The notes: generated by a model from the letters alone, not told the origin. Positions 1 to 9,799 are shown, counted from the first letter of the stretch. The stretch: DNA of 64,000 bases from Planctomycetota bacterium (GCA_947444055.1 CANEYR010000007.1:40724-104723); one strand, 5' to 3'. Made by a program: numbers and translations.

Positions 1-1485
1 GAACGCGCGCAGGTTGCCCCGCTTCTGCGCCTCCATCTCCGTGGCCTTCGCCAACAAGCTCGGAAACAGATCGGCGGGCAAGTCGGTCTGCGCGAGCATT
101 TCCAAGAACCGTTGCTTCTGCGTGTCTTGCACGCGATCGAACCGCGCGAACACTTCGGCCGCGTTGGCCATCGTCACCTTGCCCGTGCACGCCTGCCACG
201 CGTCGTAGCCGAGGTCTATCCAGCGCAGCAGCGTCGGCACCACACTGGCGTCGAGCGGCTGTGCGACTTCATGGATTCGACCGGCCACCCACTGAGCCCG
301 CCCGTCCTTCTCGCGAACGGGCCCAAGCCCCCGGATGCAGGCATCGAGCTTTGGCAGCAGCCGCGCCGCGTCCGCGGCCGCGAGCGTGCGCAACGAACCT
401 GGATGTCCCGGCGCGCCGCCGCCGAGCAAGGGACTCGGCAGCCACTCCAGCAGCAGTTCCGTGCCTTCGATCGAGTTCTGGATGTATGCCGCCGACATCA
501 GCAGCTTCTGCGCCGCCGTGCCGAGGGAGGGCTCCGTGCTCGCCAAGGCCGCGCTCACGACAGCCAACAATTTCGGCAGCATGTCGTCGCTCACGGTGCT
601 CGAGCCCGCCCACGTCAGCAGCCACTTGCGCTGTTCGACCGAACCTTGCCCGAGCACGTCGATCAGCAGGGCTGCCTCGAAGCGTCTGCGCAACGGCTTC
701 CCCCACAAGTACCCATCGAGCAAGGCATCGCTCAGGCCGGGCTCCGCAATCGGCAGGAACTGCGCCGCTACCGCCAGCATCTCGGGGCGCTCAAGGGCGC
801 ACGCGGCTTCTGCCAGCATGAAGCGGAGACGCTCCTGATCCTTTGCCTTGCGCACGAACTCCTCCGCCTTCGCACCGCCAACGCGCCACAAGAACGCCGC
901 GAGGCTGCGCACGACTGCCGGGTTGTAGGAGTCTGCTGTGGGCACGGCTTGCAGCACAGCGATCACCTCGGGGACGGCGGCTTGCCCGATCCAAAGCAGT
1001 TGCTCGGCCACGCGCTCGTCGATGCCAAACAAGCCACCGAACGCCACATTGGTCTGGTTGCCTTTGGTGCCGGCGTCGGCAACGACCTGCTTGACCAGCT
1101 CCCGCGCCTTCTCGCGCAGCGCCTGCTCCCGTTCGACGTCTTGCTTGGCGCCCTGGGTAACGTCGTCGAACCCCGCGAGGCTGTTCTTGCCCAACGCCGC
1201 CGCCGCGTTCGTGAACGGCACCGCTTCGTCGCCACGACCAAGCCGCTGCAGCAACTTCGCAAGCCGCATGTTGGCAAGTTGCCGCGCATCGTCGGACAGC
1301 GCCTTGCCCGCGAGGGCTTCGCGATACAGCGTCTCGGCCTTGGCGAGATCGCGTTCCTGTTCCTCGACCGCGACGATCGCGGCGAGCTCTTGGCTCGGCG
1401 TCGTCTTCTTCTGGTCCGACTTGTCCTGCGCCCCAGCCAGCGACGCGCACGCGAGGAACGTCAACACGAGTGGAATCGTTTTCAT
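1..1485 (-). CDS. secreted helical/HEAT-like repeat protein, partial (runs off left edge)
   Basis: Minus frame from ATG at 1485 reads MKTIPLVLTFLACASLAGAQDKSDQKKTTPSQELAAIVAVEEQERDLAKAETLYREALAGKALSDDARQLANMRLAKLLQRLG... with a signal peptide and no stop before the edge. Absent from the ORF track because it is open-ended. Confidence 0.8.
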   Translation of the reverse strand, partial: MKTIPLVLTFLACASLAGAQDKSDQKKTTPSQELAAIVAVEEQERDLAKAETLYREALAGKALSDDARQLANMRLAKLLQRLGRGDEAVPFTNAAAALGKNSLAGFDDVTQGAKQDVEREQALREKARELVKQVVADAGTKGNQTNVAFGGLFGIDERVAEQLLWIGQAAVPEVIAVLQAVPTADSYNPAVVRSLAAFLWRVGGAKAEEFVRKAKDQERLRFMLAEAACALERPEMLAVAAQFLPIAEPGLSDALLDGYLWGKPLRRRFEAALLIDVLGQGSVEQRKWLLTWAGSSTVSDDMLPKLLAVVSAALASTEPSLGTAAQKLLMSAAYIQNSIEGTELLLEWLPSPLLGGGAPGHPGSLRTLAAADAARLLPKLDACIRGLGPVREKDGRAQWVAGRIHEVAQPLDASVVPTLLRWIDLGYDAWQACTGKVTMANAAEVFARFDRVQDTQKQRFLEMLAQTDLPADLFPSLLAKATEMEAQKRGNLRAF

Positions 1486-1540
1486 GGTGCTGATGAGACC
1501 TGGCGCGCGCCACGGTCCGGTCCGGTTGCAATCAGTTCGG

Positions 1541-1558
1541 TGTCAAGCAACGGTCAAG
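1541..1558 (-). promoter_or_regulatory. candidate response-regulator box (7-4-7 direct repeat, TTGACA at its end)
   Basis: Minus strand CTTGACC-GTTG-CTTGACA, 56 bp upstream of the ATG at 1485. Matches 17/18 with the box at 4098-4115. Confidence 0.5.
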
Positions 1559-2252
1559 GTGCCAGCGGTTCGACGAGCCGGTAGCCGACGCCGTGCACCG
1601 TCAGCAAGAAGCGTGGGTGCTTGTGGTCGTCCTCGACCTTCTGGCGCAGGTTGAGCATGTGCGTGTCGATGGTGCGATCGCCGACGAACGGCACGCCACC
1701 CCACACTTCGCGCAGAAACTCTGCCCGCGCCACGGCGCGACCACTGCGTTGCCGCAACAGTCGCAGCATGCCGGCTTCCTTTGGCGACAACGTCAGCGAG
1801 CTACCGCCGCGCACGATGGTGAACGCCGCCAAGTCGATGCGCGCCTCGCCGAGCGAGAACTGCTCCACCAGCGCCGCCTCGGGGCGTTCTCGCCGACGCA
1901 GCATCGCCTTCACGCGCGCCAACAGTTCGCGCAGCGAGAACGGTTTGGTGACGTAGTCATCGGCGCCAAGCTCGAGGCCGAGCACTTTGTCGCCCTCTTC
2001 ACCGCGCGCCGTCAGCAGCAGCACCGGCGTGTCGCCATCGCGGGCGCGCAGTTCGCGCAGCAACTCGAGGCCGCTGGGGCCGGGCAGCATGACGTCGAGC
2101 ACGACCAAGTCGTAGCGCTGCTCACGCAGCTGCGCGCGGGCCTCGTGGCCATCGGCCGCGGCCACCACCGTGTGCCCTTCGCTCGCCAGCGCATCGGTCA
2201 GGCCAATGCGCAGCGTGCGGTCGTCCTCGACCAGCAAGACCCGAAAGCTCAT
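1554..2252 (-). CDS. OmpR/PhoB-family response regulator
   Basis: MSFRVLLVEDDRTLRIGLTDALASEGHTV...LVVLDVMLPGPSG...LLLTARGEE...GADDYVTKPFSLRELLARV plus C-terminal winged helix (DRTIDTHMLNLRQKVE...VHGVGYRL). Start overlaps the HK stop (ATGA). Confidence 0.95.
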   Translation of the reverse strand: MSFRVLLVEDDRTLRIGLTDALASEGHTVVAAADGHEARAQLREQRYDLVVLDVMLPGPSGLELLRELRARDGDTPVLLLTARGEEGDKVLGLELGADDYVTKPFSLRELLARVKAMLRRRERPEAALVEQFSLGEARIDLAAFTIVRGGSSLTLSPKEAGMLRLLRQRSGRAVARAEFLREVWGGVPFVGDRTIDTHMLNLRQKVEDDHKHPRFLLTVHGVGYRLVEPLAP

Positions 2253-3994
2253 GCGCAGGTCTCCGTAGGCAAGAGGAACGTGAAGCAGGCGCCCGGGCCG
2301 CCATCCACGGGGTCGGTGCAAACAAGGTCGCCAGCCAGGCGGCGAACGATCGACCGCGCCAGGTAGAGACCGATGCCGACGCCGGGCGTGCTGCCGTGCG
2401 CATGCGCGCTGCCGCGCACAAACCGTTCGAAGATGCGTTCGCGTTCGAGGGGCGGCACGCCAGGCCCGTGGTCGCGCACGTCGATCGCCACCTGGTCGTC
2501 GTGGCGACGCGTGACCACGTCAATGCGCGCGCCAACCGCCGCGTACTTGCGCGCGTTGTCGAGCACCGCGATCAGCGCCTGCACCAGCGCCCCGCGATCG
2601 ACGTGCACGGCGACGCTGCCAAGCAAGTCATCCCACACGACCTTGGCGCCGTCGCGTTCGGCAAGCGGCGCAAACATCGCGAGCGTCTCACCGAGAACTT
2701 CACCCACATCGACGGCGCGCAAGTCGTACGCACGTTCGCCGCGTTCGAGACGGCCAAGGTCGAGCACGTTCTCGATCAGCATCGACAGTCGGCCAGCTTC
2801 GCCAGCGAGCATGCGGTAGTAGTCGGCTTCGCGACCGCGCGCCCGGCCATCGACCAGCATCTCACCGAGCAAGCGGATGGCGGCGAGCGGCGTCTTGAGT
2901 TCATGCGTCACCGTCGTCAGAAACTCCGACTGCGTGCGCACGGCTTGCACCTCGCGACGGGCGGCACGCAACTGCAGGACGACCGCCAGAGTCACTGCAA
3001 GCCCCAACAGCGCGAGCAGGCCCGCCGTCAGCGTGGGCCGCATCCACAGGGGCTCGCTCCACGTCGTGCGCACGTTGGCGATGCCGCGGATGCCGGGAAC
3101 GCCCGCAAACTCGACCGACGTCGCGGTCGCCGGCAGCAGACCAAAAGGACTCGGTACTTCCGGTAACGCCCCTTCGTGGCCAGCTCGCTGCACGCACTCG
3201 CACCATTCTACGGGCGTAAGCAAGGCGACGTCGTGGCCGCCGCCGTTGCCCGGCAACCACCACAACAGCCGAGTCGGGTCGACGGCGAGGAGCCCGGCAT
3301 CGGTCGCTCGCGGCTGTGCCTTCCATGCTTCTGCAATCGTCGAGAGCAAGGCGCGTCGGCGCCGCAACGTGTCGTGCGCAGGCTGCCACGGCGCGGCCCC
3401 GGGCAAGCTGGCGAACAGGTCCGGTGGCAAGAACGGCACGAGCGTGTCGGCCCAGACCGGCGGCTTCCCAGCCGCAGCGAGGCGCATGGCCGCAGCGACC
3501 ACCTGGGCGACGGCCGGCCGACCGAGATCCGCCGGGCTCAGCGCCACGAGCTGTGCGTCGAGTTCGCGACGCAGAGCAACCACGCGCTCCGTCAGGCCCG
3601 CCCGCTTTGATTGCCACGCCGCGGCGACGAGCGCACGCAGGCGCACGGCGGTCAGCAACGGCACGGCGAGCAGTTCGGTGAACGCGCCTTGTGCGGCTGC
3701 CGCGTCCTGGTCGACAAACTCGCTGCGGGTGGCGCGATCGATCCGGTCGTCGACGACGAGGTCCTCGTCGATCGGCGATCCCTGCTGCGTCACCCAACCG
3801 ACGTCGGTGGCGTCGATGGCGCCATCGACGCCCAAAGTCGCGCGCAGTTCACTCGGCACGGCGGCAAACGCGGCTCGCGACGTCGGTGCCCGCTGCAGGA
3901 GCTTCTCGGTCAAGGCGTGCGCTCGTTCCAGTTCGGCGGCGCGCAGGGCGTTCTCCATCTCGGCCGAACGCCACACCAGGTAGGTGAGCACCAC
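2249..3994 (-). CDS. sensor histidine kinase
   Basis: H-box FLTTVTHELKTPLAAIRLLGEML, N-box VLDNARKYA, G-boxes VRDHGPGVPPLERERIFERFVRG and GVGIGLYLARSIVRRLAGDL. True start may lie upstream (see findings). Confidence 0.93.
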   Translation of the reverse strand: MVLTYLVWRSAEMENALRAAELERAHALTEKLLQRAPTSRAAFAAVPSELRATLGVDGAIDATDVGWVTQQGSPIDEDLVVDDRIDRATRSEFVDQDAAAAQGAFTELLAVPLLTAVRLRALVAAAWQSKRAGLTERVVALRRELDAQLVALSPADLGRPAVAQVVAAAMRLAAAGKPPVWADTLVPFLPPDLFASLPGAAPWQPAHDTLRRRRALLSTIAEAWKAQPRATDAGLLAVDPTRLLWWLPGNGGGHDVALLTPVEWCECVQRAGHEGALPEVPSPFGLLPATATSVEFAGVPGIRGIANVRTTWSEPLWMRPTLTAGLLALLGLAVTLAVVLQLRAARREVQAVRTQSEFLTTVTHELKTPLAAIRLLGEMLVDGRARGREADYYRMLAGEAGRLSMLIENVLDLGRLERGERAYDLRAVDVGEVLGETLAMFAPLAERDGAKVVWDDLLGSVAVHVDRGALVQALIAVLDNARKYAAVGARIDVVTRRHDDQVAIDVRDHGPGVPPLERERIFERFVRGSAHAHGSTPGVGIGLYLARSIVRRLAGDLVCTDPVDGGPGACFTFLLPTETCA

Positions 3995-4053
3995 GACAAT
4001 CCCGCCACCGGCCAGCAGCAGCAGGATGGGAAAGCTCGTGCGAGGCCTAAAAC

Positions 4054-4097
4054 GCTGCGGGTCGATGCCACCAAGCTAGGTGACATCGACCCGCAGC
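4054..4097 (-). terminator. Rho-independent terminator-like hairpin downstream of the 4131-5786 gene
   Basis: Perfect 14-bp inverted repeat GCTGCGGGTCGATG / CATCGACCCGCAGC, followed on the minus strand by GTTTTAGG. Confidence 0.6.
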
Positions 4098-4115
4098 TGT
4101 CAAGAAACGGTCAAG
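4098..4115 (-). promoter_or_regulatory. candidate response-regulator box (7-4-7 direct repeat)
   Basis: Minus strand CTTGACC-GTTT-CTTGACA upstream of the HK/RR operon; near-identical to 1541-1558. Confidence 0.5.
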
Positions 4116-4130
4116 CCGACGGCTGCGTGC

Positions 4131-5786
4131 CTACAGCCCGAACAGGCCGAGCGTCATCGAGACGCCATTCGACGACTTGAGGCCGAACGGATTCGCGGCG
4201 GCGTCGAGGAACACCGATTGGCTCACGATCACGAGCCCAGCAAGGCCCGGATTCAAGGGGATCGGGAACGCGACGGTCATGGTCGGCAGTGGTGCCCCAA
4301 GGTTGGAGATCAGGTTGCCGACCGCAGCGTTCGGATCAATCAGCGCGGCACAACCTGGCGCGCCGAGAATGCCAAGGTCAAAGCCGGGAGCTGGAATCGC
4401 GACCGTGCCGAGGAAGTTGACGCCGAGGCCAGGAACGCCTTCGTTCGAGGTTGTCAGGTTGATACTGGTGCCGAGCACTGGTTGGGCCGACGCGACGAGC
4501 GTGACCGGCAGCACTTCCGGCGCCGTCAACACCAGCGACGTCAGCGTCGTGATGTCCGTCGCCGCGACCTTTGGCGAGACGCCGCCAACCGAGAACCCGA
4601 CCAACGTGTAGTCGTAGTAGGCGCTGCCGCCGACGGCATCCATCGTCACCCACACGTAGTTGACGTTGCCGTTGGCCAGATCAAACTGGATCTGCAGCGT
4701 CGACGGATTGAGCACGGTGCCAGGCCAGCTCTCGACGCCATGCCAAGTGATGAGGAAGAGTGTGCCGACTTGCTCGTACTTGATGAGACCGCTGCCGACC
4801 TCAGCCGTCGTGAAGTCGTGCCACGCCAGCGCCCACATCGTCGCGGCCGAGTTAAGCAGGCCGCCGGAGTTCGGCAGGTTGCTCAAGGAGCCCGGGGGCG
4901 TTGCGTTTGGAGCGTCCGAGACAAACCCGTTCACGCTCACGTAGAGCGCGTTGGCAACGCCACCTGGATGCACCAATGGCGACGGCAGCGGCACGACGGC
5001 TTCGCCGTTGCTGCTCGTTGGCAAGGAGGTCGCCGTGCCACTTGGCGCGACATAGGTGACACCGACGCCCGGCGTGACCAGATAGCCGCTACCGGTGTTC
5101 GCCAAGGTCAGCGTGCGCCCGTTCAGTGCCGCGGCGGTTGCACCGGCCGTCGTCCAGCGCTGCCAGAACGAACCCGAGGTCGAGTAGCAACCGGAGCCGT
5201 ATTCCGACTTCGTGGCACAGTTGTGTGGCACCGCGCCCAAGCCATAGAACAGCGTGCCCGAGAAGACGTAGGGGGTGGCCGCCCCGGCAGTGAAGGCCGA
5301 GTACTGAGTCGCACCAGCGGTGACCGACAGCTCAGCATTGGAGAACGCCTGGTTGGTGCCGTTGCCCAAGTAGAAGAGCGGGCCAACGCCGTTGTAGCGC
5401 ACCGCGACGCCGTAGGTGCCAGGCTGCAGCGTGGCGCCGGTCGTGAAGCACGCCGACGGCACCGCAGGCGTGGCGGGGTAGACCGTCGGGCCGCTCGCCG
5501 TGAGCGACCACAGCGCGGCGTTCAATTCGTTGCCGACGTAGGTCGTCGTGCCTGGATTCGTCAGCCAGATGTCGATCGAACCCGAGTTGCCGACTGGCGT
5601 GTAGCCGTTGTAGGTGATGCCTTGCAGCGTGATCGTCGTGTTGACGGTCATGTCGAAGAAGACCTGTGAGGTCGCCGGTGGCGGGCCCCAGAGGTAGGCA
5701 TTGCCCGTGGGCAGAATGGGCAGACTGAGTTGGGCAGTGGCGGCTGACGCCAAGCAAACGACGAGCAACGAGGTGCGAAGGGGCAT
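4131..5786 (-). CDS. secreted protein, tandem paralog 1
   Basis: MPLRTSLLVVCLASAATAQLSLPILPTGN... signal peptide; C-term LGAPGCAALIDPNAAVGNLISNLG...SQSVFLDAAANPFGLKSSNGVSMTLG; homologous along its length to the next two ORFs. Confidence 0.85.
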   Translation of the reverse strand: MPLRTSLLVVCLASAATAQLSLPILPTGNAYLWGPPPATSQVFFDMTVNTTITLQGITYNGYTPVGNSGSIDIWLTNPGTTTYVGNELNAALWSLTASGPTVYPATPAVPSACFTTGATLQPGTYGVAVRYNGVGPLFYLGNGTNQAFSNAELSVTAGATQYSAFTAGAATPYVFSGTLFYGLGAVPHNCATKSEYGSGCYSTSGSFWQRWTTAGATAAALNGRTLTLANTGSGYLVTPGVGVTYVAPSGTATSLPTSSNGEAVVPLPSPLVHPGGVANALYVSVNGFVSDAPNATPPGSLSNLPNSGGLLNSAATMWALAWHDFTTAEVGSGLIKYEQVGTLFLITWHGVESWPGTVLNPSTLQIQFDLANGNVNYVWVTMDAVGGSAYYDYTLVGFSVGGVSPKVAATDITTLTSLVLTAPEVLPVTLVASAQPVLGTSINLTTSNEGVPGLGVNFLGTVAIPAPGFDLGILGAPGCAALIDPNAAVGNLISNLGAPLPTMTVAFPIPLNPGLAGLVIVSQSVFLDAAANPFGLKSSNGVSMTLGLFGL

Positions 5787-5911
5787 GGGTTCCTTCCAAA
5801 ACAGGGGAGACGAGCCAGAGCGAACGTCCGACTTCCCGGGCGAAGCTACTGCGCGGGCGGCACATGTCCACCCCATGGGCTCTTCGGTCAAACATTGGTG
5901 CATGCCAAAAC

Positions 5912-5952
5912 GCGAACGGCCGCCCGCGCCAAATGGCGGGGCGGCCGTTCGC
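5912..5952 (-). terminator. Rho-independent terminator-like hairpin downstream of paralog 2
   Basis: Perfect 14-bp arms GCGAACGGCCGCCC / GGGCGGCCGTTCGC followed on the minus strand by GTTTTGGC. Confidence 0.7.
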
Positions 5953-5971
5953 AGTCTCGAGTACGCGGCGA

Positions 5972-7681
5972 CTAGAAGTTGCCGAGCGTCATCTTGACGG
6001 CGTTCGACGTCCGGGCGCCAAACGGGTTCGCCGTCGGGTCAAGCCAGACCGACTGGCTGAAGACCGCCAAGCCGGCGAAGGCGGGGTTGTTCGGCAGCGG
6101 GAAGGCCACCGACATGCTCAGGCCTGGGAGACCCAGGTTTGAGATGACGTTGCCGACGCCGGCGTTGATGTCGAGCAGCGCGGCGCAGCCGGGCAGGCCC
6201 AGGAAGGTGAGGTCGAGGCCTGGGGCCGGGACCTGCACGACACTGACGAAGTTGATGCCGAGGTTGAACCCGGTCTCGTTCGTGGTGTCGAGGTTGACGG
6301 TCGTGCCGATCAGCGGCTTGCTCGACGTGTTGAGGGTCAGCGGGAACGCTTCGGGGTAGGTCAACGACAGCGACGCCAACGTCGTGATGTTGAACTGGCC
6401 GGGGTTCGGCGAAGCGCCGCCTGGCGAGTAACCGACGATCAGGTCGGAGCCTTGCAGGAAGCCCGTGCCGCCCGCTGCTTCCATCGTCTGCCAAACGATC
6501 GTCACCGCGCCGGTGAGCTCATCGATCTGGAACTGGAACGTGCTCGGGTTGAGCAGGGGCGCCGGGTAGGACTCGACACCGTTGAACGTGATGTACATCG
6601 TCGTGCCGACTTCTTCGTAGACGATCAAGCCACTGCCGACTTCGGCCGGGTTGTAGTCCTTCCAGGAGTACCAAGCCGTGTTCGTCGCCTGCAGCATCGT
6701 GGCGATTTCTGGCACGTAGTTGAGGCCACCAGGCATCGTGTTGTTGCTGCCAACCGAGACGATGCCGTTCGAGTGCACGAACAGCGTGTTGGTCGAGCCA
6801 CCCGAGTAGTTGAGCGGCACGGTCAGCGGGACGGTGGCTTCGCCATCGTCGGTGGCCGGCAGCGCGATCGCGGCGATCGTCGGTGGCACAAAGGCCGTGG
6901 TCGCCGGCAGCATGAGGTAGCCAGAACCAACGGGCAGGAACTGCAGGGCCTTGCCGGTCAGTGCGATGCTGGAGGCGTTCGCGGGGCCGCCTGGCGTGCT
7001 GTCCGTCCACTCTTGCGCGGCCGAACCGAGCACGGTGTAGCAACCGGCGCCGTACTTCTCGGACTCAGCGCAAGCGTGCGGGAACACGCCGGGCTGGTAG
7101 ATGAAGCTGCCACGCCACGCCCAAGCGGTGTAGGGGGCCGCCGGTGCGTTCGGTGCCGTGAAGGGCGTGTACTGAATCGCACCACCCGAGACCGTCAACT
7201 CGGCGTTGGTGAACGTTTGAGGCACACCGACACCGACGAGCAGCGGGGTGATGCCGACATAGCGCAGCATCAGACCCGAGGAGCCCGGGTTGAGTACGAG
7301 GCCCGCACCACCGATCGACTGGCAGGAGGTCGCGGACAGCGTGACGAGCGAGCCCGTCGTGCCATTGCCCGTGATCAAGCCCGAAGCAGCCAACGTCCAG
7401 TTGGCGGCGATGGTCTCGCTACCGACGTAGGTCGTGATGCCGGGGTTGGTCAGCCAGATTTCGAGCGTGCCCGTTTGGCCGACTGGCGTGAGCAGTGGCG
7501 TCGCGAGCGCTTGCAGCGTGATCTGCGAGGCCACCGCAATGTTCATCAAGTTGGTGTGGATCGCGGGTGGAGTGTTCCAGCCGAAATATCCAACTGGCGC
7601 GATCGGGTAGACATTGAGCGGGGATTGCGCGCTAGCGGCGACGCACAGCACTGCACCGACGAGTGACGAGTAGATTTTCAT
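5972..7681 (-). CDS. secreted protein, tandem paralog 2
   Basis: MKIYSSLVGAVLCVAASAQSPLNVYPIAPVGYFGWN...; C-term LGLPGCAALLDINAGVGNVISNLGLPG...SQSVWLDPTANPFGARTSNAVKMTLGNF. Confidence 0.85.
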   Translation of the reverse strand: MKIYSSLVGAVLCVAASAQSPLNVYPIAPVGYFGWNTPPAIHTNLMNIAVASQITLQALATPLLTPVGQTGTLEIWLTNPGITTYVGSETIAANWTLAASGLITGNGTTGSLVTLSATSCQSIGGAGLVLNPGSSGLMLRYVGITPLLVGVGVPQTFTNAELTVSGGAIQYTPFTAPNAPAAPYTAWAWRGSFIYQPGVFPHACAESEKYGAGCYTVLGSAAQEWTDSTPGGPANASSIALTGKALQFLPVGSGYLMLPATTAFVPPTIAAIALPATDDGEATVPLTVPLNYSGGSTNTLFVHSNGIVSVGSNNTMPGGLNYVPEIATMLQATNTAWYSWKDYNPAEVGSGLIVYEEVGTTMYITFNGVESYPAPLLNPSTFQFQIDELTGAVTIVWQTMEAAGGTGFLQGSDLIVGYSPGGASPNPGQFNITTLASLSLTYPEAFPLTLNTSSKPLIGTTVNLDTTNETGFNLGINFVSVVQVPAPGLDLTFLGLPGCAALLDINAGVGNVISNLGLPGLSMSVAFPLPNNPAFAGLAVFSQSVWLDPTANPFGARTSNAVKMTLGNF

Positions 7682-7947
7682 TGGGACTGAGCGATCCAAG
7701 AGAAGCACCTCGGCGGACGACCCGGCAAGGTGTGGGGAGGAGCGAGACAACCTAGCTCACTCCGTGGAGATCGTCTAGATGGCGCGCACACGGTCTCGTA
7801 ACGAGATCTCCAACAAGATCACTCGTCGGGTGTCGATCGATGGCGGCGGCGGCACGCGGCAAATGCGGTAGGCCGCGCACGCGAGGGATCCTTGCCGATG
7901 ACAACGCGGGTCTCAGGCGAACCGGAGACTCGCGGAGCGTTCCTCGC

Positions 7948-9606
7948 TCAGAAATTGCCGATCGTGGTGCGCATGCCGTTCGACACCGTCGCGCCAAACG
8001 CGTTCGCGGTCGGGTCAAGCCAGAACGATTGCCCGAAGAACGTCAACCCGATGAGGCTCGCCTGCGACGGGATCGGCAACGACACCTGCATGCTGGTGCC
8101 CGGCAGACCGAGGTTGGAGATCAAGTTGCCAACGCCCGAGTTGATGTCGACATGCGCCGCACAATCCGGCATGCCGAGCGGCGCCAAACTGATCGCTGGC
8201 AATGACGCCGCACAGAAGAAGAACAGACCGACGTTCTGCCCCGTTTCGTTCGACGTCGAATAGACGACGGTGTTGCCGATGGACGGACTCGGCGTGGCCT
8301 CAAGCTTGAGCGGCTTCACTTCCGGCACCACCAAGCTGACCGCGGTGAGCGTGGCGATGTCGATTGGGCCTGCGTCTGGCGACGCACCACCGGGCGAGAA
8401 TCCGATCACGTGTTCATCGCCGTCCACCGACGTGCCCTGCGCCGTGATCGCTTGCCACACGTAGTTGACCTGGCCGGTCGCCGTGTTGAACTGGAACTGC
8501 AGCGTGCTGCGATTGACGACCGGCGTCGTGCCTTGCAAAGCTGGCCAACTCTCGACGTTGTCCCACGTCACCAACGCCAGCGGCCCGACTTCTTCGAACT
8601 TGATCGTGCCGCTGCCAGCCTCGGCCGGGTTGTAGTCATGCCATGACCACCAGGCCGTCGCCGTGGCGTTCAGCAAGCCGGGAACGAACGGCGTGAAGTT
8701 GTTGGGCGTGACGATCAGGTTGCTGGCCACCGAGATGTAGCCATTGCTGTGCACGAAGAGCTGTTGGGTCGTGCCGCCGGGGAACGCCAGCGGGTTGGTG
8801 AGCGCCACCATCGACTCGCCGTCATCGTTCACGGGCAGGGAGCCCGCGGCCGCCGTCGGCGGAATGAACGCGACGCCGCTGCCGGGAATGACCACGTAGC
8901 CGGTGCTCGTCGGCACCAAACTGATCGAACGCCCCGTCAACGCCGTCGCCGCCGGGCCCGAGCACGTGAAGCGCTGGTAGAACGAGCCGCTCGCGAGGTT
9001 GCAGCCGTTGCCGTAGCGAGTGTTCGAACTCGCGCCGTGCGTCACGTTGCCGGGCAAATAATGAATGCGGCCGAGCCAAATGAAGGGCGTTGCCACGCCC
9101 GAGGCGAAACTCAATGCCTGCACCGATCCCGCCGACAGCGTCATCTCGGTGTTGCTGAAGGTCTGGTTGGCGCCGGTGCCCTGCAAGAACTCGGCGCGCA
9201 CGCCGACGTAGCGGACCGCAATGCCGTAGGTGCCTGGCTGCAACACGATGCCTGGCGTCAGGCTGACCCGAGCCGGCAGCACCTGACCCAAGGTGGTGAC
9301 GGGTCCGGAACCGCGCAGCGTCCACGCCGCGGCGTTCCCTTCACTACCGACGTGGGTCGTGATGCCAGGATTGGTGACATAGACCTCGATCGTGCCCTCG
9401 ACCCCGGCTTGGTTGTCGAGTGAGACGTCGAGGCCCTGGATCGTCACCGCGGTGTTGATGGTGAGGTTGAAGAACACGTTCGGGGTGACGCAGCCAGTCC
9501 ACAAGAACCACGTGTTCGGGATCGGCGTGGGAATCGTGTTGAGCGGTGACTGAGCGACCAAGGCGCCGACGAGGCCGAGGCCAACCAAGAAGTGGCGTGA
9601 ATTCAT
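7948..9606 (-). CDS. secreted protein, tandem paralog 3
   Basis: MNSRHFLVGLGLVGALVAQSPLNTIPTPIPNTWFLWTG...; C-term LGMPDCAAHVDINSGVGNLISNLGLPG...GQSFWLDPTANAFGATVSNGMRTTIGNF. Confidence 0.85.
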   Translation of the reverse strand: MNSRHFLVGLGLVGALVAQSPLNTIPTPIPNTWFLWTGCVTPNVFFNLTINTAVTIQGLDVSLDNQAGVEGTIEVYVTNPGITTHVGSEGNAAAWTLRGSGPVTTLGQVLPARVSLTPGIVLQPGTYGIAVRYVGVRAEFLQGTGANQTFSNTEMTLSAGSVQALSFASGVATPFIWLGRIHYLPGNVTHGASSNTRYGNGCNLASGSFYQRFTCSGPAATALTGRSISLVPTSTGYVVIPGSGVAFIPPTAAAGSLPVNDDGESMVALTNPLAFPGGTTQQLFVHSNGYISVASNLIVTPNNFTPFVPGLLNATATAWWSWHDYNPAEAGSGTIKFEEVGPLALVTWDNVESWPALQGTTPVVNRSTLQFQFNTATGQVNYVWQAITAQGTSVDGDEHVIGFSPGGASPDAGPIDIATLTAVSLVVPEVKPLKLEATPSPSIGNTVVYSTSNETGQNVGLFFFCAASLPAISLAPLGMPDCAAHVDINSGVGNLISNLGLPGTSMQVSLPIPSQASLIGLTFFGQSFWLDPTANAFGATVSNGMRTTIGNF

Positions 9607-9799
9607 GTGACGTGCGCGACTGGGAGGGAGGGACGAGCAGGGACCGCAGCGGCCCAGAGGTAGCAGTAGGAACGTGCCCGCCGCGGGTAACCGCTGGCCA
9701 CCCGGCAGAACGCGATCGTTACGTGACCAGCGCGCTCTTCCCTGGCATTCCCTCGGCGCCTGAGGCACTTCGCCGCAGTCCGAGGCCTCGCGCGGGCAC

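Noticed and set aside
112-1584. 490-aa plus-strand ORF
   Set aside because: Arg/His/Gln-rich antisense translation; the minus frame from 1485 has a signal peptide and normal composition.
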